Shown: positions 34,698-43,709, counted from the first letter of the stretch. The stretch: 64,000 nucleotides of DNA from Streptomyces sp. NBC_00442 (GCF_036014195.1 NZ_CP107918.1:2294001-2358000), one strand, 5' to 3'. Notes: generated by a model from the sequence alone, not told the origin. Numbers and translations: made by a program.

Positions 34698-35137
34698 CGC
34701 AGCGGCTCCTCGTCGGCCGGCCCGGCCGCGCCGGGGTTCGTCCCGGGCGCGCCGCGGTGCGGCTCGGAGCCGGGCCCGTGCGGCTCGGGGGCGAAGCCGT
34801 GGGGCTCGGGGTCCGGGCTCCCGGCGGCGGGTGCCGGACGGCCGCGGGCGGCCGCCGACTGGAGCTCGGCGATCCGCGCGTCCCGCTCGGCGAGCTCCGC
34901 GCCGAGGCGGCTCAGCACGTCGTCGACGTCGGCCATCCGATAGCCCCGCAGCACCACCGGGATGCGCATCGCCTCCACGTCGGCGCGGGCCACGGGGCGG
35001 TGTTCGGGCAGCGGGTCCACGAGGTGCTCGGGCTCGGCGTCCGGCAGCACCCCGGCGTCCTCTCCGCCGCCGCCCACCACGGCGAGGGTCACGGCGGTGA
35101 CCACGACGACCATCGCGATCAGCAAGAACCAGAACAC
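34694..35137 (-). CDS. Membrane protein with DivIVA-like domain
   Basis: 147 residues from GTG 35137 (VFWFLLIAMVVVVTAVTLAVVGG): one N-terminal membrane helix, then a short DivIVA-type motif (IPVVLRGYRMADVDDVLSRLGAELAERDARIAELQ) that normally senses membrane curvature or polar growth sites, then a Pro/His/Gly-rich repeat tail (PEPHGFAPEPHGPGSEPH). An AGAGG site seven bases upstream supports this start over the longer frame to 35263. Upstream of and overlapping tag. The membrane anchor with a DivIVA domain suggests a cell-pole or septum role; inference only. Confidence 0.8.
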   Translation of the reverse strand: MFWFLLIAMVVVVTAVTLAVVGGGGEDAGVLPDAEPEHLVDPLPEHRPVARADVEAMRIPVVLRGYRMADVDDVLSRLGAELAERDARIAELQSAAARGRPAPAAGSPDPEPHGFAPEPHGPGSEPHRGAPGTNPGAAGPADEEPLR

Positions 35138-35250
35138 GAGCGAGCCTCTTCCCGACGCCGGAAACTGTCGGGTCCGATCGTGCCATGCGGCACCGGCGGT
35201 TAGGGTCGCAGGCGGACAACGGCCCGGACCACAGCAAAGGACAACAGGGG

Positions 35251-36135
35251 ATGCACAGCGCAACGGACCGCGGCACGCTGCGGCTTGGCCGGCGCGAATT
35301 CACCGCGTACGAACCGGTGATCATGGCGATCGTGAACCGGACCCCCGACTCCTTCTACGACCAGGGCGCCACCTTCCACGACGAGCCGGCGCTGGCCCGC
35401 GTGGAGCAGGCGGTCGCCGAGGGCGCGGCCATCATCGACATCGGCGGGGTGAAGGCGGGCCCAGGCGAGGAGGTCACGGCCGAGGAGGAGGCGCGGCGCA
35501 CGGTCGGGTTCGTGGCCGAGGTCCGCAAGAGGTTCCCCGAGGTCGTCATCAGCGTGGACACCTGGCGGCACGATGTCGCGGCAGCGGTCTGCGAGGCCGG
35601 GGCGGACGTCCTGAACGACGCGTGGGGCGGGTTCGACCCGAAGCTCGCGGAGGTCGCCGCGCGGTACGGAGCCGGTCTCGTCTGCACCCACGCGGGCGAG
35701 GTGGAGCCTCGCACCCGGCCGCACCGGATCGCGTACGACGACGTCGTGGCGGACATCCTGCGGGTCACGGTGGGCCTGGCGGCGCGGGCGGTCGAGCTGG
35801 GGGTGCGGCCGGACGGGATCATGATCGACCCCGGGCACGACTTCGGGAAGAACACCCGGCACAGCCTGGAGGCGACGCGGCGTCTGGAGGAGATGACCGA
35901 CACCGGATGGCCGGTCCTGGTCTCGCTCTCCAACAAGGACTTCGTCGGCGAGACCCTCGACCGGCCGGTGAAGGAGCGGGTGATCGGGACCCTCGCGACG
36001 ACGGCGGTCTCCGCGTGGCTGGGTGCCCGGATCTACCGGGTGCACGAGGTGGCGGAGACCCGTCAGGTCCTGGACATGGTCGCCTCGATCGCGGGGCACC
36101 GCGCACCGGCGGTGGCCCGCCGGGGGCTGGCGTAG
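35251..36135 (+). CDS. folP: Dihydropteroate synthase-family protein (FolP2-like)
   Basis: 294 residues. The pterin-binding TIM-barrel is recognisable: VIMAIVNRTPDSFYDQGATF, IIDIGGVKAGPGEE, ISVDTWRHDVAAAV, LNDAWGG, IMIDPGHDFGKNTRHSLE and a C-terminal RVHEV (the RxH segment). Compared with true DHPS, NVTPDSFSDGG is altered to NRTPDSFYDQGATF. This and the neighbours (DivIVA-like, tag, LOG protein) resemble mycobacterial FolP2 (Rv1207), which as I recall lacks DHPS activity. A role in folate synthesis is therefore uncertain. ATG follows CAGGGG. Confidence 0.85.
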   Translation: MHSATDRGTLRLGRREFTAYEPVIMAIVNRTPDSFYDQGATFHDEPALARVEQAVAEGAAIIDIGGVKAGPGEEVTAEEEARRTVGFVAEVRKRFPEVVISVDTWRHDVAAAVCEAGADVLNDAWGGFDPKLAEVAARYGAGLVCTHAGEVEPRTRPHRIAYDDVVADILRVTVGLAARAVELGVRPDGIMIDPGHDFGKNTRHSLEATRRLEEMTDTGWPVLVSLSNKDFVGETLDRPVKERVIGTLATTAVSAWLGARIYRVHEVAETRQVLDMVASIAGHRAPAVARRGLA

Positions 36136-36230
36136 GACAGGCCCCCGGCGGCTGGTGGCGTACCGGGCCCCAGGTCGTGTCTTCGAAGTCCCGTCCGGCC
36201 GGCGGGAGGACGGGCGCTTGAAGACACTCC

Positions 36231-36992
36231 CTAGTGGCCGGTCTCCTTGGTGACGAGGGCGACGGCCTCGTCCACGTCGTCGGTGACGTGGAAGAGCAGC
36301 AGGTCTCCCTCGGACGCCTTGCCCTGGGCGATCACGGTGTTGCGCAGCCAGTCCACGAGTCCGCCCCAGTACTCCGTGCCGAACAGCACGATCGGGAAGC
36401 GGGTGACCTTGCGGGTCTGCACCAGGGTCAGCGCCTCGAACAGCTCGTCCAGGGTGCCGAGGCCGCCCGGCAGCACCACGAAGCCCTGTGCGTACTTGAC
36501 GAACATGGTCTTGCGGACGAAGAAGTAGCGGAAGTTGATCCCGATGTCGACGTGCGGGTTGAGCCCCTGTTCGAAGGGGAGCTCGATGCCGAGGCCCACG
36601 GAGACGCCGTTGCCCTCCCTCGCGCCCCTGTTCGCGGCTTCCATCGCGCCGGGGCCGCCGCCGGTGATCACGGCGAAGCCCGCGTCGACCAGGGCCCGTC
36701 CGATCCGCACCCCCGCCTCGTAGTCGGGCGAGCCGGCCGGCGTGCGGGCCGAGCCGAACACGCTGATGGCGCTGGGCAGTTCGGCCAGTGCGCCGAAGCC
36801 CTCGACGAACTCCGACTGGATGCGCATGACCCGCCAGGGGTCGGTGTGCACCCACTGCGAGTCACCCTCGGTGTCGAGGAGACGCTGGTCGGTGGTGCCG
36901 GCCTGCACCTGGTCGCGGCGGCGCAGTACCGGTCCGAGCCGCTGCTCGAGCCGCTGCTCCGCCGGAAACGGTGCTCCCTCGGGGTTGGCCAT
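36231..36992 (-). CDS. LOG-family protein (TIGR00730)
   Basis: 253 residues. Lysine-decarboxylase-like Rossmann fold of the LOG family: GSARTPAGSPDY, ITGGGPGAMEAANRGA, and the diagnostic VVLPGGLGTLDELFEALT. These proteins cleave cytokinin-type nucleoside 5'-monophosphates or related nucleotides; an actual lysine decarboxylase activity is not expected. Start ATG 36992 (MANPEGAPFPAEQ) with GGAGG upstream. It sits between folP2-like and dapE, again as in mycobacteria (Rv1205). Confidence 0.9.
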   Translation of the reverse strand: MANPEGAPFPAEQRLEQRLGPVLRRRDQVQAGTTDQRLLDTEGDSQWVHTDPWRVMRIQSEFVEGFGALAELPSAISVFGSARTPAGSPDYEAGVRIGRALVDAGFAVITGGGPGAMEAANRGAREGNGVSVGLGIELPFEQGLNPHVDIGINFRYFFVRKTMFVKYAQGFVVLPGGLGTLDELFEALTLVQTRKVTRFPIVLFGTEYWGGLVDWLRNTVIAQGKASEGDLLLFHVTDDVDEAVALVTKETGH

Positions 36993-37138
36993 GCCGTGCT
37001 CCCTCCGCTGACGATGTTGCACGTGCTCAGCCAGGGTAGGTCGGCGAACGTTACGAATGGCGGAATTCCGGCAGGCCACGCCCCTTGCGAAGCTCTGAAC
37101 GCCGGACACCGGCACCGCGGCGCGGCCGGGCGGCGCGT

Positions 37139-38218
37139 TCAGTCGGTCAGCCAGGCCCGCAGCCGCTGCTCGCACCGGGTGATGCGCTCGACGGCGACGT
37201 GCTCGTCGCGCTTGTGGGCCAGCAGCGCGTCGCCGGGCCCGTAGTTGACGGCGGGGATGCCGAGATCGCCGAAGCGCGAGACGTCGGTCCAGCCGAACTT
37301 GGGCCGTGCGGTGCCGCCGACCGCCGCCATGAAGGCGGCCGCGGCCGGGTGCGAGAGTCCGGGCAGCGCGGCCCCCGAGTGGTCGTCCACGACGAACTCG
37401 GCGATGGCGCAGTCGGCGAAGACCTCGCGGACATGGGCGAGCGCCTCATCGCCGCTGAGGTCGGGCGCGTACCGGTAGTTGACGGTGACCGTGCAGGCGT
37501 CCGGGATCACGTTGCCGGCCACGCCGCCCTCGATCCGTACCGCGTTGAGGCCCTCGTGGTACTCCAGGCCGTCGATCACCGGGCGGCGGGGCTCGTAGGC
37601 GGCGAGCTTCGCGAGGATGGGGGCGGCCGCGTGGATGGCGTTGGACCCCATCCAGCTGCGGGCGGAGTGGGCCCGCTCGCCGCTGGTCCTCAGCAGGACC
37701 CGCAGGGTGCCCTGGCAGCCGCCCTCGACCTCGGTGTCGGAGGGTTCGAGGAGCACGGCGAAGTCGCCGGCCAGCCACTCGGGGTGGGCGTCGGCGATCC
37801 GGCCGAGGCCGTTGAGGTGCGCGGCGACCTCCTCGTTGTCGTAGAACACGAAGGTCAGGTCCCGGTTGGGCGCGGTCACCGTCTGCGCGATGCGCAGCTG
37901 GACCGCCACGCCCGACTTCATGTCGCTCGTGCCGCAGCCCCACAGGATGCCGTCCTCGTCGAGGCGGGACGGCACGTTGTCGGCGATCGGCACGGTGTCG
38001 ATGTGGCCTGCCAGGATGATCCGCTCGGCCCGGCCCAGGTGCGTGCGCGCCACGACGTTGTTGCCGTACCGGTCGACGGTGAGGTGCGTCAGCTTGCGCA
38101 GCTCGCGCTCGATGGCGTCCGCGAGCGCCCGCTCCTCGCCGCTCACGGAGGCGAAGTCGACGAGGCGTGCGGTGAGCGAGGGCGCGTCGGCGGTGAGATC
38201 CAGGGTGGTGGTGGCCAT
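37139..38218 (-). CDS. dapE: Succinyl-diaminopimelate desuccinylase
   Basis: 359 residues, M20 peptidase family. Metal-site signatures: LAGHIDTVP (~70-78), WGCGTSDMKSGVAV (~93-106), FVFYDNEEV, and LLEPSDTEVEGGCQG, with the dimerisation domain about 170-290. It hydrolyses N-succinyl-LL-2,6-diaminopimelate to diaminopimelate and succinate in the lysine/peptidoglycan pathway; the transaminase DapC gene lies at 40092. ATG 38218 (MATTTLDLTADAP) is divergent from the secreted protein gene with 58 bases between. Confidence 0.92.
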   Translation of the reverse strand: MATTTLDLTADAPSLTARLVDFASVSGEERALADAIERELRKLTHLTVDRYGNNVVARTHLGRAERIILAGHIDTVPIADNVPSRLDEDGILWGCGTSDMKSGVAVQLRIAQTVTAPNRDLTFVFYDNEEVAAHLNGLGRIADAHPEWLAGDFAVLLEPSDTEVEGGCQGTLRVLLRTSGERAHSARSWMGSNAIHAAAPILAKLAAYEPRRPVIDGLEYHEGLNAVRIEGGVAGNVIPDACTVTVNYRYAPDLSGDEALAHVREVFADCAIAEFVVDDHSGAALPGLSHPAAAAFMAAVGGTARPKFGWTDVSRFGDLGIPAVNYGPGDALLAHKRDEHVAVERITRCEQRLRAWLTD

Positions 38219-38276
38219 GCGCCCGACCCTAGCTCGCTCGCCGGACCTGCCTTCGCGCTCCAGTACGGTGGGCCCC

Positions 38277-39263
38277 GTGTCCGAGCCCATCACCCTCCCG
38301 CGCCCCTCCCGTCGCGGCCGCCTCTTGCGTGTCGGGGCGGCCTTCGCCGTGCTGCTCGCGATCGCCGGGTATGTGGTGGTGCAGTACGTCAGCGGCGGCC
38401 CCGGCGCTCCGGGGTGCGTGGCGGGTACGGGCGACGGGCCGGGTTCGACGTTCGAGCTCAGTCCCGAACAGGCGCGGAACGCCGCGACGATCACGGCGGT
38501 CGGCACTTCGCGCGGAATGCCGGAGCGGGCCGTGACGATCGCGCTCGCCACCGCCCTCCAGGAGTCCGGGCTCCGCAATCTCGACCACGGCGACCGCGAC
38601 TCGCTCGGCCTGTTCCAGCAGCGGCCCTCGATGGGCTGGGGCACCGCGGAGCAGATCATGGATCCGGTGTACGCGGCCGGGAAGTTCTACGAGCACCTCG
38701 CCGAAGTGCCGGGCTATTCGCGGCTTCCGCTCACGGTGGCGGCGCAGGAGGTGCAGCGCAGCGGTTTCCCGCAGGCGTACGCCAAGCACGAGCCGGACGC
38801 GACGGTGCTGATGGGCGCGCTGACCGGCCGCGAGTCCGCCGCGCTGACCTGCACCGTGGCCAAGAACGCGCAGCCGGGTGACCCCTCGCGGGTGCGCGAG
38901 GAGCTGAGGGGCGCCTTCGGCGACGGCGTGGTGGCGGCACGGCAGCCCGCGGACGCGGCCCGTGACGTCGTCGTGCCGGTACGGGTCACCGAGGGCGCGG
39001 CGGCCTCGGGCACCGGCAGGGAGCAGCGCGGCTGGGCCCTCGCGCACTGGGCGGTGGCGCAGGCCGAGGCGCTGCACATCGCGCGGGTCTCCTACGCGGG
39101 CCGCGTCTGGAGCGCGGACGACTCGGCCGACGGCTGGTCCGCCGCGTCCGCCTCTGCCGCGCGGGCCTCCGCCGCGCCCGTCCCCACCGCCCCGGGTGCC
39201 GCGTCGGGCGGTGCCGGTGCCGGTGCCGGTGCACAAGAGGTACGGATCACCCTCGCGCCCTAA
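38277..39263 (+). CDS. Secreted or membrane-anchored lytic-transglycosylase-like protein
   Basis: 328 residues from GTG 38277. A basic N-terminus and one hydrophobic helix (LRVGAAFAVLLAIAGYVVVQYV) act as signal or anchor. The next ~150 residues resemble the lysozyme/transglycosylase-like domain seen in many Streptomyces secreted proteins (AVTIALATALQESGLRNLDHGDRDSLGLFQQRPSMGWG, residue Glu in LQESG as candidate catalytic acid). The C-terminus is Ala/Gly-rich. Databases often label it 'heavy metal transporter', which the sequence does not support. Cell-wall hydrolysis or binding is inferred. Confidence 0.75.
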   Translation: MSEPITLPRPSRRGRLLRVGAAFAVLLAIAGYVVVQYVSGGPGAPGCVAGTGDGPGSTFELSPEQARNAATITAVGTSRGMPERAVTIALATALQESGLRNLDHGDRDSLGLFQQRPSMGWGTAEQIMDPVYAAGKFYEHLAEVPGYSRLPLTVAAQEVQRSGFPQAYAKHEPDATVLMGALTGRESAALTCTVAKNAQPGDPSRVREELRGAFGDGVVAARQPADAARDVVVPVRVTEGAAASGTGREQRGWALAHWAVAQAEALHIARVSYAGRVWSADDSADGWSAASASAARASAAPVPTAPGAASGGAGAGAGAQEVRITLAP

Positions 39264-39564
39264 CCGGGCACCCGTTCGTACGGGCACTCGTCCGGGGGGT
39301 GGCGTCACGCCCGTCCCGGCGTTTCGCACCCGCGTCCGGACGCCGACCGGGAAAATCGTCCATTCCCTTGCGGCAAAAGGGATCTGACACTACGTCAGGT
39401 AATGCGGCCACGCTTCATTTGCCCGTTTTTATCCAGAGTAGATAATGCGACGCATTGCGAACTCTTTACCCCGGTCCACCGCAACCTCTCCTCCCCTCAT
39501 GGCGGTTGTCACAGCGTCCGAACGCCGGACAGCGACACATTTCCAACCCGTCTGAAGGAGCATC
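39264..39564. promoter_or_regulatory. AT-rich promoter region of the small secreted protein gene
   Basis: About 300 bases without a gene. TTGCCC (39419-39424), a 16-base spacer and GATAAT (39441-39446) form a plausible promoter; the palindrome AATGCG-A-CGCATT (39444-39456) overlaps its -10 and could be an operator. Confidence 0.5.
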
Positions 39565-40017
39565 ATGTCCCTCCCCCTGACCCGTCGGATCGCCCGCGCC
39601 GCGCTGCTCATCGCGGCAGGTGCAGCGCCCGTGGTCGGTGCGGCCGGCTCCGCAAGCGCCGTGGACGTCCCCCAGGTCGCCCCGAACCTCGGCGGCCTGA
39701 CCCAGATGGACCCGAGCTCGGTCAGCAACGCCGTCGACGGGGTGACCCAGAAGGCGACCGGCATGGCCGGCAACACCGGTGCCGACGCCGTCAAGAAGGC
39801 CGTGCCGGCCGCGGGCAAGACGGTCGGGCAGACGGGCAAGGTGGCGACCCCGGCCGCGCAGAAGGCGGCCGGTGACGCGGCGGGCAGCGCGGGCGACATC
39901 CTCGGCTCCGCCGCCAAGACCGCCACCCAGGGAGGCCTGCCCGCCGCGGGCGCCCTGCCCACCCAGGGCCTGCCGAACACCGACCAGCTCCCCCTGAAGG
40001 GCCTGCCGCTCGGCTGA
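39565..40017 (+). CDS. Small secreted protein, unknown function
   Basis: 150 residues with a classical signal peptide (RRIARAALLIAAGAAPVVGAAGSASAV, cleavage likely after ASA at about residue 32). The mature part is Ala/Gly/Thr/Lys-rich and predicted disordered or helical (AGKTVGQTGKVATPAAQKAAGDAAGSAGDILG). Preceded by CTGAAGGAG. Similar proteins in Streptomyces are sometimes mislabelled 'ATP-binding protein'; no nucleotide-binding motif exists. A perfect terminator follows. Confidence 0.82.
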   Translation: MSLPLTRRIARAALLIAAGAAPVVGAAGSASAVDVPQVAPNLGGLTQMDPSSVSNAVDGVTQKATGMAGNTGADAVKKAVPAAGKTVGQTGKVATPAAQKAAGDAAGSAGDILGSAAKTATQGGLPAAGALPTQGLPNTDQLPLKGLPLG

Positions 40018-40035
40018 CCGGGGCGCGGGTGATGC

Positions 40036-40073
40036 GAAGGGGCCCGGGGAGTGCACACTCCCCGGGCCCCTTC
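40036..40073 (+). terminator. Perfect hairpin terminator
   Basis: GAAGGGGCCCGGGGAGTG / CACTCCCCGGGCCCCTTC-type inverted repeat (16-17-bp stem) between the secreted protein gene and the convergent dapC stop; serves both directions. Confidence 0.9.
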
Positions 40074-40091
40074 GCGCGCGCCTGGAACCGC

Positions 40092-41189
40092 CTACCGGGC
40101 CAACCGCTTCACGGCCGCCTCGACGCGCTCGTCGGTCGCCGTGAACGCGACCCGCACGAACCGCTCGCCCGCCACGCCGTAGAAGTCGCCCGGCGCCACC
40201 AGGATGCCGAGCCCGGCGAGGTGGGCCACCGTCTCCCAGCAGCCCTCGTCGCGGGTCGCCCACAGGTACAGGCTCGCCTCGCTGTGCTCGATGCGGAAGC
40301 CGTGCCCCTCCAGGGCCTCGCGCAGCGCCGCGCGCCGCGCCGCGTACCGCGCGCGCTGCTCCTGTACGTGGGCGTCGTCGCCGAGCGCCGCGACGGTGGC
40401 CGCCTGCACGGGCGCGGCGGTCATCATGCCGCCGTGCTTGCGGATCCGGAGCAGTTCGCCCAGCACGTCGGCGTCACCGGCGATGAAGGCCGCCCGGTAG
40501 CCGGCCAGGTTGGACCGCTTGGAGAGCGAGTGGACGGCCACGATGCCCTCGTAGTCGCCGCCGCACACGTCCGGGTGCAGCACCGAGACGGGCTCGGCCT
40601 CCCAGCCAAGCTCCAGGTAGCACTCGTCGGAGAAGACGAGCACGTCGTGCGCGCGGGCCCACGCCACGATGCGGATCAGCTCGTCCTTGGCCAGCACCCG
40701 GCCGGTCGGGTTGGACGGCGAGTTGAGCCAGAGCAGCTTCAGACGGGTGGGGTCGAGTTCGGTCGGGTCGTCGTAGACGACCGGCTCCGCGCCGCACAGC
40801 CGCGCGCCGACCTCGTACGTCGGGTACGCGAGCCGCGGGTAGGCGACCTGGTCGCCGGAGCCGAGGCCGAGCTGGGTCGGCAGCCAGGCCACCAGCTCCT
40901 TGGAGCCGACCACCGGAAGGATGTTGGTGTGCTCGACCGAGCGCGCGCCCAGGCGCTTCTCCAGCCACCCCTTGATCGCGTCCCGCAGCGCGGGCGTGCC
41001 CCACACCGTGGGATAGCCCGGCGAGTCGGCGGCCCCGGTCAGGGCCTCCTGGACGAGCGCGGGGACCGGGTCGACGGGCGTGCCGACGGAGAGGTCCACA
41101 ATGCCGTCCGGGTGGGCCGCGGCCGTCGCCTTGTACGGCTCCAGCTTGTCCCAGGGGAAGACGGGCAGGCGTGAGGAGACTGCGCTCAC
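40092..41189 (-). CDS. dapC: Succinyldiaminopimelate transaminase
   Basis: 365 residues, fold-type I PLP aminotransferase. Signatures are LWLNSPSNPTGRVL, VFSDECYLELGWE and the Schiff-base region SLSKRSNLAGYR with Lys224, which is characteristic of the actinobacterial DapC branch. It converts N-succinyl-2-amino-6-ketopimelate to N-succinyl-LL-diaminopimelate with glutamate, the step before DapE. It lies directly downstream of the ferredoxin gene, with a hairpin between; the fdxA-dapC order is conserved in actinobacteria. Confidence 0.92.
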   Translation of the reverse strand: MSAVSSRLPVFPWDKLEPYKATAAAHPDGIVDLSVGTPVDPVPALVQEALTGAADSPGYPTVWGTPALRDAIKGWLEKRLGARSVEHTNILPVVGSKELVAWLPTQLGLGSGDQVAYPRLAYPTYEVGARLCGAEPVVYDDPTELDPTRLKLLWLNSPSNPTGRVLAKDELIRIVAWARAHDVLVFSDECYLELGWEAEPVSVLHPDVCGGDYEGIVAVHSLSKRSNLAGYRAAFIAGDADVLGELLRIRKHGGMMTAAPVQAATVAALGDDAHVQEQRARYAARRAALREALEGHGFRIEHSEASLYLWATRDEGCWETVAHLAGLGILVAPGDFYGVAGERFVRVAFTATDERVEAAVKRLAR

Positions 41190-41250
41190 GGAAGGTGCTC
41201 ACTTTCTCGTACGTACGGTGTCGCGGCGGCCGCGCCGGGAAACACCACGG

Positions 41251-41278
41251 CCCCGTACGGCAGCTGAGCCGTACGGGG
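41251..41278 (-). terminator. Hairpin between ferredoxin and dapC genes
   Basis: CCCCGTACGGC / GCCGTACGGGG (11-bp perfect stem, 6-nt loop), 16 bases after the ferredoxin stop. It may terminate or attenuate transcription into dapC. Confidence 0.75.
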
Positions 41279-41293
41279 TCCGGGGAAGCGCGA

Positions 41294-41614
41294 TCAGCCG
41301 TTCTGCGGCGGCAGCGCTGCGATGAAGGGGTGGTCCCGCTCGATCAGGCCGAGCTTGGAGGCGCCACCGGGCGAGCCGAGCTCGTCGAAGAACTCCACGT
41401 TCGCCTTGTAGTAGTCCTTCCACTCGTCCGGGGTGTCGTCCTCGTAGAAGATCGCCTCGACCGGGCACACCGGCTCGCAGGCGCCACAGTCGACGCATTC
41501 ATCCGGGTGGATGTACAAGGACCGGGAGCCCTCGTAGATGCAGTCGACCGGGCACTCTTCGATACACGCCTTGTCCTTGACGTCGACACAAGGCTGCGCG
41601 ATGACGTAGGTCAC
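41294..41614 (-). CDS. fdxA: 7Fe-8S ferredoxin
   Basis: 106 residues from GTG 41614 (VTYVIAQPCVDVKDKACIEECPVDCI). Cysteine spacing fits a seven-iron ferredoxin: CVDVKDKACIEECPVDC near the N-terminus (3Fe-4S plus 4Fe-4S ligands) and CVDCGACEPVCPVEAI in the second half. The ~45-residue C-terminal extension (EWKDYYKANVEFFDELGSPGGASKLG) is typical of the FdxA type. Cytoplasmic electron carrier. GAGGAGG lies about ten bases upstream. Probably first gene of an operon with dapC. Confidence 0.93.
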   Translation of the reverse strand: MTYVIAQPCVDVKDKACIEECPVDCIYEGSRSLYIHPDECVDCGACEPVCPVEAIFYEDDTPDEWKDYYKANVEFFDELGSPGGASKLGLIERDHPFIAALPPQNG

Positions 41615-41755
41615 GCTGTCGTTCCTCCTCGATAGGGCGCGGCGGGCCGATCTGCGGCTCCGTCCACGTGGCGCGCGGGAGCGCGGCGTCGTCGATGCCC
41701 GCACCTAGTATCTCCGGTTCGGGGCACGATCCGAACAGGAGGGGCGGAGAGACCT

Positions 41756-42751
41756 GTGGAATTCACCACCGGCGGACGGCTTGAGGTCCGGATTACGGCG
41801 GCCGATACGGGCAAACGCGTATCAGTCCGGCGTCTGAGCTCCAGCGGAACTCCGGGCTCCTTGTTCACGGACACGGTCGGCGTGCTCACCTCGTGGGACG
41901 ATGGTGTGTTGTCGATCACACGAAAGAGCGGTGAGACGGTGCGCATCGAGGAGTCCGCTCTCGTCGCGGGCAAGGTCGTCCCCGCGGCCCCGGCCCGGCG
42001 CCGCGGACCGGCAGCCTCCTTCGAGGAGCTCGCGCCGGTCCTGGCCCGCGCCTGGCAGCCGGTGGAGAGCGAGCGTCTCGGCACGTGGACACTGCGCGCC
42101 GCCGGCGGCTTCACCCGCCGGGCCAACTCGGCCCTCCCTCTCGGCGACCCGGGCCTCCCCCTGCCCGACGCCCTCGATCGCGTGCGCGCCTGGTACGCCG
42201 CCCGGGACCTGCCCGCCTACGTCCAGACCGCGACGGGCGCCGTGGGCACCCAGGAGCGGCTCTGCGCGGAGCTGGAACGGGCCGGCTGGGAGCGCGAGGT
42301 CAGCGCCGAGGTGCGGATCGCGGCGCTCGCCCCCATCGGCGACCTGGACGCCGACGTCTCCCGGGTGCGCCTCGCGCGCACCGTGGACGAGGCGTGGCTC
42401 GGCCGCTACCAGCGGTCGTCGGCCCCCGGCGCGCACGTCCTGAAGGTCCTGGGCGCCGGCCCCTCGGTGTGGTTCGCCTCCGTTCCGGGCGAGGGCGCGG
42501 CGCCCGCGGCGATCGGGCGGTGCGTGGTGGACGGCCGCTGGACGGGGTTCATGGCGGTCGAGGTCGACCCGGCGCGCCGCCGCCAGGGCCTGGCGAGCGC
42601 CGTGATGGCCGCCCTGGCCCGCCGGGCCCTGGACGAGGGCGCGTCGGCGGCCTGGCTCCAGGTGGAGGCGGACAACGAGAGTGCCCGCGCCCTCTACGAC
42701 GGCCTGGGCTTCGCGACCCACCACAGCTACCACCACTTCCGGTCCCGCTGA
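41756..42751 (+). CDS. GNAT family N-acetyltransferase
   Basis: 331 residues. An N-terminal ~80-residue beta-rich domain (GGRLEVRITAADTGKRVSVRR..., GVLTSWDDGVLSITRKSGE) precedes a linker (AARAWQPVESERLGTWTLRAAGGFTRRANSA) and a C-terminal GNAT domain with acetyl-CoA motif A VEVDPARRRQGLASAVMAALARRA (~262-285) and DNESARALYDGLGF. The substrate is unknown. GTG start after AGGAGGGGCGGAG. It heads a plus-strand group with the SirB1-like and C39-like genes, 18 bases before the next start. Confidence 0.88.
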   Translation: MEFTTGGRLEVRITAADTGKRVSVRRLSSSGTPGSLFTDTVGVLTSWDDGVLSITRKSGETVRIEESALVAGKVVPAAPARRRGPAASFEELAPVLARAWQPVESERLGTWTLRAAGGFTRRANSALPLGDPGLPLPDALDRVRAWYAARDLPAYVQTATGAVGTQERLCAELERAGWEREVSAEVRIAALAPIGDLDADVSRVRLARTVDEAWLGRYQRSSAPGAHVLKVLGAGPSVWFASVPGEGAAPAAIGRCVVDGRWTGFMAVEVDPARRRQGLASAVMAALARRALDEGASAAWLQVEADNESARALYDGLGFATHHSYHHFRSR

Positions 42752-42769
42752 CCGGGTACGGGGACGAAC

Positions 42770-43609
42770 ATGGAACCGGAAGACCCGGAAGTCACCGACT
42801 GGCGGCGGGAGTTCGCCGACCAGGCCCGCGCGGAGCGCCCCGACGTGGCGACGCTGTGCCTCCTGCTGGGCGCGGTCGCCGACCCCGCGCTCGGCCAACG
42901 CGGCATCGACGCCGCGCACATCGAGCTCGACCGCCTCGCGGGACTGCTCCCCTTCGGCGTCGGCGGCGCCCGCTCCTGGGCGCTCGCGCTGTCCCGACTC
43001 CTGGGCGGGGACTGCGGGTTCCGCGGCACGGGACACGACTACGAGCGCCTCGAATCGTCCCTGCTGCACCAGGTGCTGCGACGCAGGCGCGGTCTGCCCA
43101 TCCTGCTCTCGGTGGTCTGGATCGAGGTGGCGAGGCGGGCCGGGGCGCCGGTGTACGGGGTGGCGCTTCCCGGCCACTTCGTGGTGGGCTTCGGCCCGCC
43201 CGAGGACCGGGTCCTGGCCGACCCGTTCGACGGGGGACGCCTCCTCGACCCCGACGACGCGGAACTCCTGGTGGCCGGCGCGACGGGCGCACCCCTGGAG
43301 GAGTCGATGCTGAGCCCGGCCGCGCCGCTCGACATCGTCCTGCGCGTCCTGAACAACATCCGCGCCTGGGCCGCGGCCCGCCCGGAGCAGAGCGACGTGG
43401 CCCTGTGGGCCGTGGAACTCTCCCTGCTGCTCCCCTCCCACCCCGCCCGGCTGCGCTTCGAACGGGCCGAACTCCTGGTCCAGCGCGGCGACTTCCTGGC
43501 CGGCGCCGCCGAACTCGACGAGTACGCCGACGTCGTGGACCCCGTGGAGCCGACGATCGCGCAGACGGCACGGAGCCGGGCGCGCGCCGCGCGCGCCATG
43601 CTGAACTGA
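42770..43609 (+). CDS. SirB1-family transglutaminase-like protein
   Basis: 279 residues. The SirB1/transglutaminase-like core is seen in YERLESSLLHQVLRRRRGLPILLSVVWIEVARRAG, VALPGHFVVGF and LADPFDGGRLLDPDD; the usual catalytic Cys is not obvious. A TPR-like C-terminus (LRFERAELLVQRGDFLAGAAELDEY) follows. Function unknown. It starts 18 bases after the GNAT gene, suggesting an operon. Confidence 0.82.
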   Translation: MEPEDPEVTDWRREFADQARAERPDVATLCLLLGAVADPALGQRGIDAAHIELDRLAGLLPFGVGGARSWALALSRLLGGDCGFRGTGHDYERLESSLLHQVLRRRRGLPILLSVVWIEVARRAGAPVYGVALPGHFVVGFGPPEDRVLADPFDGGRLLDPDDAELLVAGATGAPLEESMLSPAAPLDIVLRVLNNIRAWAAARPEQSDVALWAVELSLLLPSHPARLRFERAELLVQRGDFLAGAAELDEYADVVDPVEPTIAQTARSRARAARAMLN

Positions 43610-43709
43610 GAGCCGCCGGCCGGCCGCCGGGGGCCCCGCGGGGCAGCTCGGAGCGCTTCCCGCTTCCCGGTCACGCGGGGGCGCTCCCCGGCCGCCTAGG
43701 GTCGTGATC

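Noticed and set aside
35200..36855. 551-residue minus-strand frame over folP.
   Set aside because: Antisense of the pterin-binding barrel and partly of the LOG gene; no own motif.
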